DNA of 64,000 nt from Nematostella vectensis (GCF_932526225.1 NC_064035.1:15176469-15240468); one strand, 5' to 3'. Numbered from the stretch's first letter, positions 16,701 through 28,940 are shown. Numbers and translations are program-made. Notes: generated by a model not told the origin, from the sequence alone.

Positions 16701-19700
16701 GCCATTTTGATTTTTTTTTTCAAGAAAAAAGGCGGAAATCAGTACACCGCAAAGGGTGATGGTTATACTAATTAGCCCGCCTGTGATTGGAGGAAATGAA
16801 TGGAAGCTTGAACTAAATAAACCTTGTTTGTTGAATTGCCAGAAATTGACTTAATGACTAATTTACTGTTGATGAAAATAAACAGAAATGTCGTAGAATA
16901 AAATGGTATAGGAATATTCAAAATGGCTGCATCCAAATGTGAAATGAAAGAGGCAGGAAATATCAATTTTAAAATAAAAACTGACAGTATTTCCGAAGAA
17001 AGCATAGGGACTTTTCTATTTCAAAGTCAAAATGACAAGTTTGTATTTAGAAATAACCTTTTTTTCGTCAACGAAAAAATGAATTAAATGCCAAAAGTAG
17101 AATTGCCGGAAATTCGCCCTGACTTACTTTTTGTTTATGAAAATAAACAGAAATATCAAATAATGTTAGGTACCTTCAAAATGGAAATGAAATGGAAGTT
17201 CTTTTAAATTTCTAATTTTCAATTGAATAAAGGTAGGAAATATCAATTTTAAAATGAAAATTGACAATATCGAAAAAGCATAGGAATTTTTCTAATTCAA
17301 AGTCAAAATGACAAGTTGAAATTTAGAAATAACCTTTTTTTCGTCAACAAAAAATGAAATAATTGCCAAAAATAGAATTGCCGGAAATTCTCACTGATCA
17401 AAAGCAAAACACCGGACTTGCAAATGCAAAGTACAAACTAACAAAAGCAAAATACAAACTCGCAAAAGCAAAATACAAACTAGCAAAATAGAAATATAAA
17501 CTCAGAAGCAAAATACAAACTAGCAAAATAGAAACACAAACTCACAAAAGCGAAATGCAAACTCACAAAAAGCAAAGTACAAACTCGAAAGTAAAATACA
17601 AACTAGCAAAAGCAAAATACAAACTCGCATAAGCAAAATACAAACCCGTAATGTTGATTGCAAAACATGGAAATGCGAAACCGAATAGGGCAGTGGCCCC
17701 GCTGGGCTTCTGTACACCCCCCCCTCTCATCCCACCAGCACCAACCCCCCATCCCATAAGCACCACCCCCCCCATCCCACCAGCACCACCCCCCCCATCC
17801 CACCAGCACCACCCCCCCCCCATCCCACCAGCACCACCCCCCCCCCCAATCCCACCAGCACCATTACGGAGGTACGATGCCTCCAACAGATCAGATCCGA
17901 TCAGATCAAAATTTTATATATGCCCTCATCAAAGGTTGTCAAAGTTTGTTACAAAATATCATTTTTGTTTTAACCTGATAATAACAGCAACAAGTTTAGA
18001 AACAGTGAACTTATCAGCCGCAGAACTCTTAAACACAGAAGCCAGTAGCAATGTGAATAGACCTGAAATAAAAAAATAAAATAAAACACATTATTACTAT
18101 ACTACTGTATGTCTACTGTAGCTCTATGATGGGGGTGCTACAAGATGGTCACGTGATTTTTGAAATCGATAACGTCGTCAAAAACAACAATATCCATATC
18201 TCATGATTATCTTCAGACAACAAGAGTTAGGATAGGATAGTCACGTGATGTGTGACGTAACCGGTTATGTCATAAAAAAGAGAAATCCGGGTTTTCTTTG
18301 TTATTGAACGAAAACCAGCAAAGTTTGATTTGGAGCTCCGCTTTTAGGCAGTGCCTCAATCTTTATATTATAGCATAATTTCTTACCTGATGATGACGAC
18401 AGAATGTTGACAGCAGCAGGCGATGTATCATTAAGAGCCTCTTGGTAACTCCACGTTGCTAGGAACCACTACAAAAGGATGGTAAAATCATACATGTTTC
18501 TAGGAAAAACGAAAGAATGATGTTTTTACCCACCAGAATACAGAACATCAAGGCTATCTTAGCAACTTGAAGTAGGCTCATTTTCTCTGCCTGTCTTGCC
18601 AGCTCTTCGGTTGCTTCGTGAGACATGCGTGCTAACCGAGTTGAATTATCTGCTACAAAAACAATGTAAATTATATAAACAATATGAGATATCATGGCAT
18701 GCAGTGACATCACACCATCTTCAGATAAGTAGCCAGTGGGAGTTTGGAGGGTTTGGAAAAACTCCCTACTCAACTGAAAGGTCTGCTTTAATAAAAGAAA
18801 ATAAAGAACCACATGCCTAGAAATGGTTCTGCAAAATGGTGTTTAACAAACACCACCTAACCTTCCCCCCTAACTCAAACCTTTCCCCTCAAAATCCTGG
18901 CTAATAGTCAGTTGGGGACAAAGACAGTACAAACCGTCCAAATTCAAATAAACAACAGGTAAATTCCTGTATAAACTCACCTTGAAGGTGTCTTACTTCT
19001 CGTACACTGTTGAAGTGAACATGTCGATTACTACCTGTTGGCAGAAAAAAAGGGAATAGGTCTTCATCCTTTTTGTCCACAGGGCACAAGAATTTAAAAA
19101 AAAAAGATACCACCATAAATATTTTAAATGCTTGTTGAAACGGCCAAGGCCTAAAATTTTTACATTGTCCTGGAGACAAGGCTACTTTGAGAGTTGGTGC
19201 TTATTCTATGAGACTATGAGATGATGAATGTCCCTTTTACACAGGGAGAGGTTTTTTGAAAATGGTTGGGTTTTCTTTAGCTAAATAAACACTTGTGATT
19301 CTGAATAATAAAGAAATACTATATATCATCAAATTGTGTAGTGTAGTCTAACCTACTTTCATCTACTTGGTTATCCTGGCTGACTTCTTCATCTGTGACT
19401 GGCTCAAATACTGATTCCCCCTGGTGAGAAACAAAGAAGCAAGTCAAGAAAACAAGCAGATATCAATTAGTCCCCAAAATCAACATCGATTTCAACAAAG
19501 TTTTGCCTCTGTTAGTCATGCACAATTCAGATAAATTCCAGATAAATGAATGACATAACATGATGAATGACGTAAATAGAAGCCTTGCTTGTGAACAAAT
19601 AGGAATATGCAGCACCTTCCATTCAGCAAAATAATCTTAAAGTATTTGTACTACCAAGCAACTATTTCCAAGAAACATTTCAATAAAAAAGATGCAAACA

Positions 19701-22700
19701 TGGAATCATGTATAACTAAAATGATTAATAAATATAAATAGAGCAATTTATGCTTGATTTTGATCATCTACATACCAATATCTGCTGGTGAGCTGGTGAC
19801 TGTGAACGGGATGAGGTTGGACTTGATAACAATGAGCTGCCTTCCCTGACTGTATGGGTAGGTATCACCAGTCCATTGCTAGGTGAACCCCCTTGATTGG
19901 GGAGAGACTGGAGCACCTAGATCAATGTCATAGTTCATCAGTGAAGCTTGTTGTACACTAAATGTGTCTTGTGCCCTTGTCATACACTAAATGTGTTTTG
20001 TGCCCTTGTTGTACACTAAATGTGTCTTGTGCCCATGTTATACACTAAATGTGTCTTGTGCCCTTGTAGTTCACTAAATGGGTCTTGTGCCCATGTTATA
20101 CACTAAATGTGTCTTGTGCCCATGTTATACACTAAATCGGTCTTGTGCCCTTGTTGTATACTAAATGTGTCTTGTGCCCTTGTTGTACACTAAATGTGTC
20201 TTGTGCCCTTGTTATACATTAAATGTGTCTTGTGCCCATGTCATACACTAAATGTGTCTTGTGCCCTTGTTGTACACTTAATGTGTCTTGTGCCCTTGTT
20301 GTACACTAAATGTGTCTTGTGCCCTTGTTGTACACTAAATGTGTCTTGTGCCCTTGTTATACACTAAATGTGTCTTGTGCCCTTGTCATACACTTAATGT
20401 GTCTTGTGCCCTTGTCATACACTAAATGTGTCTTGTGCCCATGTCATACACTTAATGTGTCTTGTGCCCTTGTTGTACACTAAATGTGTCTTGTGCCCTT
20501 GTAGTTCACTAAATGTGTCTTGTGCCCTTGTAGTTCACTAAATGGGTCTTGTGCCCATGTTATACACTAAATGTGTCTTGTGCCCATGTTATACACTAAA
20601 TCGGTCTTGTGCCCTTGTTGTATACTAAATGTGTCTTGTGCCCTTGTCATACACTAAATGTGTCTTGTGCCCTTGTCATACACTAAATGTGTCTTGTGCC
20701 CTTGTTATACACTAAATGTGTCTTGTGCCCTTGTTATACACTTAATGTGTCTTGTGCCCTTGTCATACACTTAATGTGTCTTGTGCCCTTGTCGTACACT
20801 AAATGTGTCTTGCGCCCTTGTCGTACACTAAATGTGTCTTGTGTCCTAGTCATACACTTAATGTGTCTTGTGCCCTTGTTATACATTAAATGTGTCTTGT
20901 GCCCATGTCATACACTAAATGTGTCTTGTGCCCATGTCATACACTAAATGTGTCTTGTGCCCTTGTTGTACACTAAATGTGTCTTGTGCCCTTGTTGTAC
21001 ACTAAATGTGTCTTGTGCCCTTGTCATACACTTAATGTGTCTTGTGCCCTTGTTGTACACTAAATGTGTCTTGTGCCCTTGTTGTACACTAAATGTGTCT
21101 TGTGCCCTTGTTGTACACTAAATGTGTCTTGTGCCCTTGTTGTACACTAAATGTGTCTTGTGCCCTTGTTGTACACTTAATGTGTCTTGTGCCCTTGTTG
21201 TACACTTAATGTGTCTTGTGCCCTTGTCATACACTTAATGTGTCTTGTGCTCTTGTTATACACTAAATGTGTCTTGTGCCCTTGTTGTACACTAAATGTG
21301 TCTTGTGCCCTTGTTGTACACTAAATGTGTCTTGTGCCCTTGTTGTACACTAAATGTGTCTTGTGCCCTTGTTGTACACTAAATGTGTCTTGTGCCCTTG
21401 TCATACACTTAATGTGTCTTGTGCCCTTGTCATACACTAAATGTGTCTTGTGCCCTTGTTGTACACTAAATGTGTCTTGTGCCCTTGTTGTACACTAAAT
21501 GTGTCTTGTGCCCTTGTCATACACTTAATGTGTCTTGTGCCCTTGTTGTACACTTAATGTGTCTTGTGCCCTTGTTGTACACTAAATGTGTCTTACTTAA
21601 ATACTTAAATAAATACTCCCTATACACATGTATATATAGCTTACGCTAGTAATGGGAGGGTTGGTCAGCTTTAAAGCCGGCGTAGGTGCGAAGGCACCTT
21701 TAGCTGCCTGATGGCCGGCAGAGCGGCTGTTTTAAATGCCTCTAGGGTTACTTGATTGACAACGTTACTGGGAAGTAAGTTCCAGATTCTTATAGCTCTT
21801 GGAAAAAAGGAATAATTATAGGATAGAATATTAGACTGTAGTTGCAAAAAACTATGGTTATGCCTCCTAGTGACTCTATATGACGGTTGAGAAACAGAAG
21901 TAGGGAGAGGGCAGGCCACAAGGTTGTTATAGAATTTAAACATTAGAACTGACTGGTGGAATAGTCTTCTAGTTTCAAGCGTATCCCATTTTAGTTGGTT
22001 CACAAGCTCTGTGGAGCTAGCTTGGAAAGTATAGTTGTTTGTTACAAATCTGGCTGCGTTCTTTTGTACCTGTTCTAATCTATTTACGTCTGTGTCTGTA
22101 TAAGGGCTCCATGCCGCTGAGGCATATTCCAGTGATGGTCGTACGAGCGATAAATAAGCACGTTCTTTTACTGCAGGCTCGCAGGGTTTCAAAGTTCTTC
22201 TAATCGCGCCGAGGGTTTTGTTAGCCTTCGTCGCTATTTTGGAACAGTGGGGGCCCCAGCGTAGTTGTTTATTGCATCTTACTCCAAGATAGTCTTGGTC
22301 TGCCACTTGAGTAAAGGGCTTCGCGCCTGCAGTATACACGTATGTTGATGGTTTTCTCTTCTTCGTTACTGATAGTAAGTAACATTTTGTCACATTAAAT
22401 TCCATTTGCCATGCTGATGACCATTTATAAACACCGTCCAGATCTTCTTGGAGTGCTGTATGGTCATCCGTTGTAGAGATTGGGCGATAAATGATCGTAT
22501 CATCTGCGAAGAGTCTGACCTGGGACTTCGATGCTTCACAGATGTCATTTATATACAGTAGGAACAGAGTTGGTCCCAGAACGGAGCCCTGTGGAACGCC
22601 TGATGTTACATGCACTTTGCTAGAGTGGGATCCATTGACTACCACGTACTGGGACCTGTTTCTCAAAAAGCCAGATATCCATGCTAGTGTCTTCCCCTCG

Positions 22701-25700
22701 ATGCCATAATGAGAAAGCTTCTTGAGGAGCTTTGAGTGCGACACTTTATCGAAGGCTTTACTGTAATCTAATAGTAAAGCATCCACTTGGCCATGATGGT
22801 TTAATGTAGTTGCCCAGTCGTGGAATGTGAGGACTAGCTGAGTCTCACAAGATAGTGCTTGCCGAAAACCATGCTGGAAGATAGACAGTATGTTGTTGGC
22901 TGCTAGATGCTTGTTCAGGTGGCTAAGAACAATGTGCTCCATAATCTTACAGCAGATGCATGTAAGAGAAATTGGGCGGTAATTTTGTGGTTGGTCTTTG
23001 GCTGACTTCTTGTGCACCGGTACGACCATTGCGTTTAGCCAGATTTTTGGCAAAGTTCCCTCTTGATAGCTTTGATTAAAAATGAAGCACAGTACACCGG
23101 ATAGTTCCTTTGCCAGATCTCGTAACACGCGAGGCGAGATGCCATCAGGACCATTACTTTTGTTTACATTCAAACCAGCTAGCTGTTTAAATACGCCTTG
23201 TGCCCTTGTTATACACTAAATGTGTCTTGTGCCCTTGTTGTACACTAAATGTGTCTTGTGCTCTTGTTATACACTAAATGTGTCTTGTGCCCATGTCATA
23301 CACTAAATGTGTCTTGTGCCCTTGTTGTACACTAAATGTGTCTTGTGCCCTTGTTGTACACTAAATGTGTCTTGTGCCCATGTCTACACTAAATGTGTCT
23401 TGTGCCCTTGTTATACACTAAATGTGTCTTGTGCCCATGTCTACACTAAATGTGTCTTGTGCCCTTGTTGTACACTAAATGTGTCTTGTGCCCTTGTAGT
23501 TCACTAAATGTGTCTTGTGCCCTTGTTGTACACTAAATGGGTCTTGTGCCCTTGTTGTATACTTAATGTGTCTTGTGCCCTTGTTATACACTAAATGTGT
23601 CTTGTGCCCTTGTTGTACACTAAATGTGTCTTGTGCCCTTGTTGTACACTAAATGTGTCTTGTGCCCTTGTTGTCCACTAAATGTGTCTTGTGCCCTTGT
23701 TGTACACTAAATGTGTCTTGTGCCCTTGTTATACACTAAATGGGTCTTGTGCCCTTGTAGTTCACTAAATGTGTCTTGTGCCCTTGTTATACACTTAATG
23801 TGTCTTGTGCCCTTGTAGTTCACTAAATGTGTCTTGTGCCCTTGTCATACACTAAATGTGTCTTGTGCCCATGTCTACACTAAATGTGTCTTGTGCCCTT
23901 GTTATACACTAAATGTGTCTTGTGCCCTTGTCATACACTTAATGTGTCTTGTGCCCTTGTCATACATAACACTAAATGTGTCTTGTGCTCTTGTCATACA
24001 CTAAATGTGTCTTGCGCCCTTGTCATACACTAAATGTGTCTTGTGCCCTTGTCATACACTAAATGTGTCTTGTGCCCTTGTCATACACTAAATGTGTCTT
24101 GTGCCCATGTCTACACTAAATGTGTCTTGTGCCCTTGTTATACACTAAATGTGTCTTGTGCCCTTGTCATACACTTAATGTGTCTTGTGCTCTTGTTATA
24201 CACTAAATGTGTCTTGTGCCCATGTCATACACTTAATGTGTCTTGTGCTCTTGTTATACACTAAATGTGTCTTGTGCCCATGTCATACACTAAATGTGTC
24301 TTGTGCCCTTGTCATACACTTAATGTGTCTTGTGCCCTTGTTGTACACTAAATGTGTCTTGTGCCCTTGTCGTACACTAAATGTGTCTTGTGCCCTTGTA
24401 GTTCACTAAATGTGTCTTGTGCCCTTGTAGTTCACTAAATGTGTCTTGTGCCCTTGTTGTACACTAAATGTGTCTTGTGCCCTTGTAGTTCACTAAATGT
24501 GTCTTGTGCCCTTGTAGTTCACTAAATGGGTCTTGTGCCCTTGTAGTTCACTAAATCGGTCTTGTGCCCTTGTTGTATACTAAATGTGTCTTGTGCCCTT
24601 GTCATACACTAAATGTGTCTTGTGCCCATGTCATACACTAAATGTGTCTTGTGCCCATGTCATACACTAAATGTGTCTTGTGCCCTTGTTGTACACTAAA
24701 TGTGTCTTGTGCCCTTGTAGTTCACTAAATGTGTCTTGTGCCCTTGTAGTTCACTAAATCGGTCTTGTGCCCTTGTTGTATACTAAATGTGTCTTGTGCC
24801 CTTGTCATACACTAAATGTGTCTTGTGCCCTTGTCATACACTAAATGTGTCTTGTGCCCTTGTCGTACACTAAATGTGTCTTGTGCCCTTGTCATACACT
24901 AAATGTGTCTTGTGCCCTTGTCATACACTAAATGTGTCTTGTGCTCTTGTCATACACTAAATGTGTTTTGTGCTCTTGTCATACACTAAATGTGTTTTGT
25001 ACGTTAAATATGTTGTGTTCCATGGTTTCTAATTTTCTTCTAAAGTTTTCCTGCTCTAGAGCACCTTTTCACTTGCCTTGCCACAATCAATCCATCCCAC
25101 AAAAACCAAAACACATACTATTGATAAAATAATGCTAAATGTTCTTAATAGAGATCCCCATGTGAATACTGCAACAAGGTGGTACAATGCTCTTACATGT
25201 TTGTTACAGAAAGTGTTCCAGCACTGGATCTGCCAGGGGTGATAAAACACAAATCCCAACAGGTACACAACAAATGCTGAGGTCTTGAAGTATGTTGTGA
25301 AGAATGGTTTATTGAAGCCTTCAGTGTGGAATATATACTGCAAAACATAACAACACACGATAAATGCAAGGCCTCAATGATGCGCAAGTGCTCAATGATA
25401 CTGAACCAGGAAAATCCAGAAAATCACTGATGCAACCTAAGCAGCTCAATTGTATTGTTCACCAAGTAAATAATGCAATGTTGACCTCAATCAGTTTCTG
25501 ATAAGAACCTGACAATTTTTATGTTTCATTTTGGGTAAACTGGTGGATCATCCACTGTATTTTTTATAAATTACTTTTGGTGGAGATAACAAGTGTCTTT
25601 TCAAAATATTTATAAGAAAACAAATTTTATACAGCGCCTAGCTATTTGAGCGCCTAATGTTGAGTAGTGTACATTATAAGATTGGATACCACAGAAAACT

Positions 25701-25860
25701 ACTCATTTTTGTGTGACCACAAAAGTCAGGCTGTATTTCTTCTCTTACTTACATCACTTAATTCAGCTGAGGCAACCCAAATAATATTGACCAGCAACAA
25801 GACCATTACACCAAGAGCCAGGCGCCGCTTTCTCTGCATGCTTTCATTTGAAGCAAAGAG
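10774..25860 (-). CDS. SLC35F5: Solute carrier family 35 member F5 homologue
   Basis: A multi-pass transporter-like membrane protein of the drug/metabolite transporter superfamily; the substrate is not established. Exons read on the minus strand with consistent phases: 25753-~25860, 25197-25337, 19776-19916, 19357-19420, 18981-19034, 18534-18652, 18387-18468, 17975-18062, 14431-14526, 14283-14356, 13892-14054, 12785-12875, 11042-11199 and a tentative last exon at 10774-10792. Diagnostic segments are a basic-then-hydrophobic N-terminus ending in Trp-Val-Ala-Ser, the LLLWPGFF helix, the [14 protein letters not shown] junction, and a late PVFxSFF segment before HY-x-x-WDPVM. The true start is unclear: an ATG at about 25838 fits, and upstream exons may exist. 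Introns hold the foldback element, the 29-bp minisatellite and the retrotransposon. The tail looks shorter than in vertebrates. Confidence 0.88.
11398..11770. repeat. 26-bp G-rich minisatellite, about 14 copies
   Basis: The unit GGGGTGGGGGAGTGTAGGTG followed by GTGCC(T/C) repeats with near-perfect 26-bp period. Variation is mainly C/T at one site and one GGGGG run. It lies in an SLC35F5 intron. The strand asymmetry gives long open frames in several frames, which are artefacts. The G-runs could form G-quadruplexes. Confidence 0.9.
12084..12215. repeat. 20-bp minisatellite (ACTCGCACTCCCTGTACTAT)
   Basis: About six near-identical 20-bp units within a wider C/T/A-rich, TACTCCC-rich tract (11780-12310), in the same intron as the G-rich minisatellite. 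The tract includes a poly-C run near 12276-12289. Confidence 0.85.
12785..12875 (-). CDS. SLC35F5: SLC35F5 exon carrying the GCFLTSSL membrane segment
   Basis: One 91-nt internal exon, listed separately because it is too short to show as an obvious frame. It starts after a TTTTAG acceptor, completes the Trp codon split with the exon ending at 13892, and ends AACAGG|GTAAGC. Both flanks carry repeats, so it could be missed by automated prediction. Confidence 0.85.
12982..13194. mobile_element. Palindromic MITE with long inverted arms
   Basis: The outer ends TATGCCTAGTGCACACTAGC and its inverted counterpart AGTGTGCACTGGGCAT bracket inner arms of about 40 bp (CTAGCGACATATCGACATAA then CATGGGCGCGCGCACTAT) that recur inverted at about 13121-13160. 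The right side carries an extra TTATGTTG duplication. TTAG occurs at 12977-12980 and 13194-13197 and may be the target duplication, but this is uncertain. There is no coding capacity. Confidence 0.8.
13354..13461. repeat. Short inverted repeat, about 108 bp
   Basis: The left arm GCCAGGCCCTAGTCCAGACC (13354 on) reads inverted at the right end (about 13433-13461, ending GCCAGGCCC), with a spacer of about 50 bp. It is probably a small MITE or hairpin repeat in the SLC35F5 intron. Confidence 0.6.
14795..15125. repeat. ~21-bp minisatellite in left foldback arm
   Basis: Units of GAGTTTGTATTTTGCTTTTGC with single-base changes repeat about 15 times. The inverted counterpart is at about 17400-17645. 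It is open in several frames, and the repetitive Phe/Ala/Leu/Tyr peptide that results is not a gene. Confidence 0.9.
15905..16540. repeat. 181/195-bp tandem array in foldback centre
   Basis: CTACTCGAATATTCTACAGT recurs at 15981, 16162 and 16357, giving periods of 181 and 195 bp. The longer unit has an extra TTTTGGTAACCCCTC. A fourth partial unit ends at about 16540. Related ATTCTC/TCTTCCCC words extend left to about 15650. Confidence 0.85.
16545..16643. repeat. Near-perfect hairpin, ~48-bp arms
   Basis: ACTTCTGGAAATGTTTCAG is followed by CAGTAATTGCTTATTT and CTTCGTAAGAC, and then the same sequence inverted. The loop is only a few bases (TAA). It lies at the centre of the foldback element. 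Confidence 0.85.
17717..17866. repeat. C-rich minisatellite (CCCATCCCACCAGCACCA)
   Basis: A unit of about 24-26 bp with poly-C runs of variable length repeats about six times, directly right of the foldback element. It gives spurious proline- or glycine-rich frames on both strands. Confidence 0.85.
19930..21600. repeat. 29-bp minisatellite, left part (~57 copies)
   Basis: The unit is ACTAAATGTGTCTTGTGCCC then TTGTTGTAC. Variants concentrate in the last bases (TTGTTGTA, TTGTCATA, TTGTAGTT, ATGTTATA) and in AATG(T/G)GT or AATCGGT. A higher-order block of several variants recurs at about 20067-20145 and 20529-20605, so the array also grew by larger duplications. It lies in an SLC35F5 intron. 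Because 29 is not a multiple of 3, all frames cycle, and the repetitive Cys-rich frames are artefacts. Confidence 0.95.
21601..23195 (-). mobile_element. 5'-truncated non-LTR retrotransposon (CR1/L2-like), reverse transcriptase intact
   Basis: The open frame enters from the junction near 23195 and runs to 21671, about 508 codons. It carries reverse transcriptase signatures: [24 protein letters not shown], then LFADD with the catalytic Asp pair, and a C-terminal thumb with a VRP-x-LEYA motif. There is no endonuclease domain, so the copy is 5'-truncated within the finger region. The 3' tail ends in TATTTATTTAAG-type short repeats, not poly-A, as in CR1/L2-type elements. It interrupts the 29-bp minisatellite and runs in the same direction as SLC35F5. 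The frame has no stops, so the insertion looks recent. An alternative family is Jockey/Rex. Confidence 0.9.
23196..25010. repeat. 29-bp minisatellite, right part (~62 copies)
   Basis: The same array continues right of the retrotransposon, with the same variant set plus a 28-bp CATGTCTAC type and one TACATAACAC insertion near 23965. It fades at about 25010 into TGTTTTGT units. Confidence 0.95.
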
Positions 25861-26134
25861 AAATCTGATGAATGGTGAGCAACAAGCTGGCAAATTCTGG
25901 AAATTGGCTGACATGAGGAATGTTTCTTTATTCACACAAAACGATCTAAGAAAATAAACAGCAACAAATATGATACTTCAATAAGAACATGAAAAGAACT
26001 CAATCATCAAAATTTAAAAATAAGCACACAACTCACCATTATTATATAAAGGAATGTGGAATTAAATTTATCTTTTTCCATTGGACCTGTGTATTACATG
26101 GCAGTGGCATAAGAACATTAAAACTTCAAATATT

Positions 26135-26580
26135 AATATGTAAAATATTGGTGAGAATCAAACAAGTTAGTGCTGGCATATGATATTTTATTATGAGGAT
26201 GGAGAAGTTTGTCTTTCCCTTGTCTTAAACAAAGCCCATGGATAAAGTGTAATTGATATTTACTAATGGATAAGTGACATTTTTACATGACAATCAGCAA
26301 TTGGCATTCGCTGCTAACCTTGCAAACTTAAATAATGAGCATCTATTTAATTCATTTTTTAAGAAAAGTATTATTTGGAACTGAAAAAAAAAACAAGTAC
26401 CAATAAAAACAATACGATGGATTCTATAAAATTCTGTAGAGTAAGGTAAAATATTGGTGAGAATTAAAAAGGTTAGTGCTGTCATATGATACTTTATAAT
26501 GAGGACAGAAAAGTTTGTCTCTCCCTTCTGTTGAACAAAGCCCTTGGTATAAGTGTAATTGCTCGGAGCAAACACAGCGA
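26135..26580. repeat. Direct duplication, also present at ~27955-28170
   Basis: AAAATATTGGTGAGAATCAA and the following 110 bp (26140-26255) recur diverged at 26448-26560. The following stretch (TGATATTTACTAATGG..., 26250-26425) recurs at about 27980-28160. These look like copies of a diverged dispersed repeat or local segmental duplications. Confidence 0.7.
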
Positions 26581-26708
26581 GTGGAGAGCAAAATTATTCT
26601 CGCCAAGGCTTTCCACAAGCTTCCAGGCTCCTCAGCCCATAAACCCCAGCATTTTTATATGGAGCGAACCATGTTCTCACCGCTTGGGTTTTCAGTCTGT
26701 CAATCAAA

Positions 26709-27531
26709 TTCAAGACAATGATGTTGATGGGCAATTGGGAGTACTTCGGAAATTTTACAATGTGAGCATGGTTTGCAAATGGGAGGACAATTCCAGACGG
26801 GAAGAGTTTGCTGGCGATATTTTGGTAAGTACTGAGCAATTTTTTTTAAAAAGAAATCTATAAGCGATACTTCAGCTTTAAAACTATGCCTTTGGGTAGT
26901 TTGAAGAAAATTATAAGCCAGATTCCACAAGTGATAAAGGGGTTTTCATGCCCGAAATCTCACCCCGAAAAACTCAGGGTTATGAACTATACGAAATCCG
27001 CTCTTATTGATATGTTTACTGTCCCTTTTATGTTGAAGGCTTGTAATAAAGGAGCTATTTCACAAACTGTTTGTTACGACAGGCTTCACGATGTGGTAAC
27101 CATGCGAAATGTACATGAATTAGTCAGTGGTGACAGTCAAAATCAAACAGTCGGTGGTGACTGTCAACGTCTTAATAGTTTGAAATCATAACATAGAAGT
27201 GATTTATTATTATGATTTATTATTTACTATCGTAAATTCTTGTTTCAGTGTATTGGTTTTTGCGCGTGACTTTTCATGGCCTGCTTCAGGTTTGTGTTTT
27301 TTTATATATTCTGAATAACAAAAAAAAATTATCTCTCCCCATTCCAATATTTTAATATTACAGTTAATTAATTGTATTTGTATTTTCTACTCAATAGATC
27401 GAGAAAATCATACAACCACCACCAACAAGGGAGAATCCTGATTCTACAGAAGGGACCCAGAGTAAAACAAATATGGAGACCAAAGTTGAAACCTTTGCTT
27501 CAGTAAATGTGTATAGGAGAATTGGGTGAAA
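26709..27531 (+). CDS. Candidate spliced gene fragment, unknown product
   Basis: The exon at about 26695-26823 follows a TTTTCAG acceptor and ends at GATATTTTG|GTAAGT. The exon at 27399-27531 follows CTCAATAG and ends in TGA. The join is in phase. The joined frame gives about 85 residues with a charged, protein-like composition (Lys-Trp-Glu-Asp, then Pro-Pro-Pro and Thr/Ser/Glu-rich). No family is recognised, and upstream exons are not found. It could be the 3' end of a real gene or a chance pairing of splice signals. Confidence 0.3.
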
Positions 27532-28940
27532 AGGAGGACCTTAGGCCCCTGTGCCCCGCCTAAGGTCTGCCAATGAATGACAAATGCAAAGCTCTAGCAT
27601 CTAGCTCTAGCAGTCTACTTCATGTAAAACTGACATGATTCTGTAATCTACTGTATTGAAAAAATGATGTTTTTGTAAAACAATTTATACCAGACACACT
27701 TCAAACTGAAGAGAAACTCACAACTTAAAATAAAGAAAACTCATTGACGTTTTTGTTTATTTCTCACTCTATAGGCAGCCACAAAAAGTCTCTACTATAT
27801 CCCCAGCTGGAGAAATACAGTTTCAGCCACCTAGAAAAATGTTTTATTGCCTTACCTACCACATGGTACTAACTACTGTTTATCAAATTCCATGGACTGC
27901 TGATAATAGTTTAATAAAACAGAGGAAATGATTGATAGATTGATGAACCCCTTTGAGCACTCACTATCATATGATATCTCTAGTTGATATTTACTAATGG
28001 TATAAGTGACATTTTTACATGAAAATCAGCAATTGACATTCGCTGCTAACCTCACAAACATAAATAATGAGCATCAATTTTTTTAAAAAAAAGTATTATT
28101 TGGAACTGAAAAAACAAGCACCAATAAAAACAAAACGATGCATGCTATAGAGTTCTGTAGACTTAGGCTGCAGCTTGAGTGATGTGACAAGCATATTTTA
28201 GAGTGACTGAACAGCTTAGCAACCTACTGAGTGCAACTTATATATGCACTGGTCATTTAAAACCCTTATACGGCAAGAGTGCAACATATGAATCAGGCTT
28301 TAGTTACTTATTTCTGAAACCTCTGCAAGTCGGGCCAATACAAAAACATGTGATAAGGGGTGCCTACAGCGAGCTCAGGGGCAAGCACTAGAACCCAGAC
28401 TCGCACGGTTAGACCCGACTTTAACCTTGTCTAAATTACATTCAGACAAATATATCATCGCCACCAAACTACTGTTCTCTTTTGAATTCTTTCAGGATAT
28501 ATCATTTCGGTCTGAATTAAGGCAAACTCAGGTAGGCTCATACAAAATCTGTTAATTTTAAAACACTCACCATAAACCTGGAATAACTGTGAAGGGGTTA
28601 AAGAGATCTATAAAATGAATTTTCAGCATCCTAAACGGGAGTGATTCTGTAGAAAATTTCGAGAAGAAAGAATTGCCATGTGGATTCTTCTACATCAAAT
28701 TCTGTTAAAACTTTTAAAAATATGGATATATCTTAATCAAAAATATCAATGAGTTCAAGTCTTTGAATTGATGAAGTCAAATATAAGCTTTTATGTAATA
28801 TACTTTGATCGTATTGAAGTAAGTAAGTTTAGAATCAACAATCGAAACCTGTGTCAGTCTGAGAAGAACATTTGTTGGTAAATAGCTTATCATTGTGGCA
28901 TTAAAAATACTAGAACATTTAGCTATGACATGTTCAGATT
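27532..28940. other. No gene seen; diverged repeat copy
   Basis: AT-rich sequence. The part at 27955-28170 is a diverged copy of the repeat at 26250-26430. There is no supported exon. Confidence 0.5.

Larger units (their letters stand above)
14725..17710. mobile_element. 3-kb foldback element with ~0.8-0.9-kb inverted arms
   Basis: The left arm (about 14731-15640) and right arm (about 16890-17710) are inverted copies. The ends GAAGCCCAGCGGGGCCACTG and its inverse CAGTGGCCCCGCTGGGCTTC match. Each arm holds an outer GTTTGTATTTTGC minisatellite and an inner copy of an AT-rich sequence with CCGGCAATTCTACTTTTGGC, itself duplicated. TGTACACC occurs at 14717-14724 and 17711-17718 and could be an 8-bp target duplication, which suggests a hAT-like transposase in trans. 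The centre holds the ~181/195-bp array and a perfect hairpin. No transposase frame is seen. Confidence 0.85.

Noticed and set aside
20687..24409. Cys-rich frames that look like small secreted peptides
   Set aside because: They come from the 29-bp minisatellite, with the peptide simply cycling through frames.
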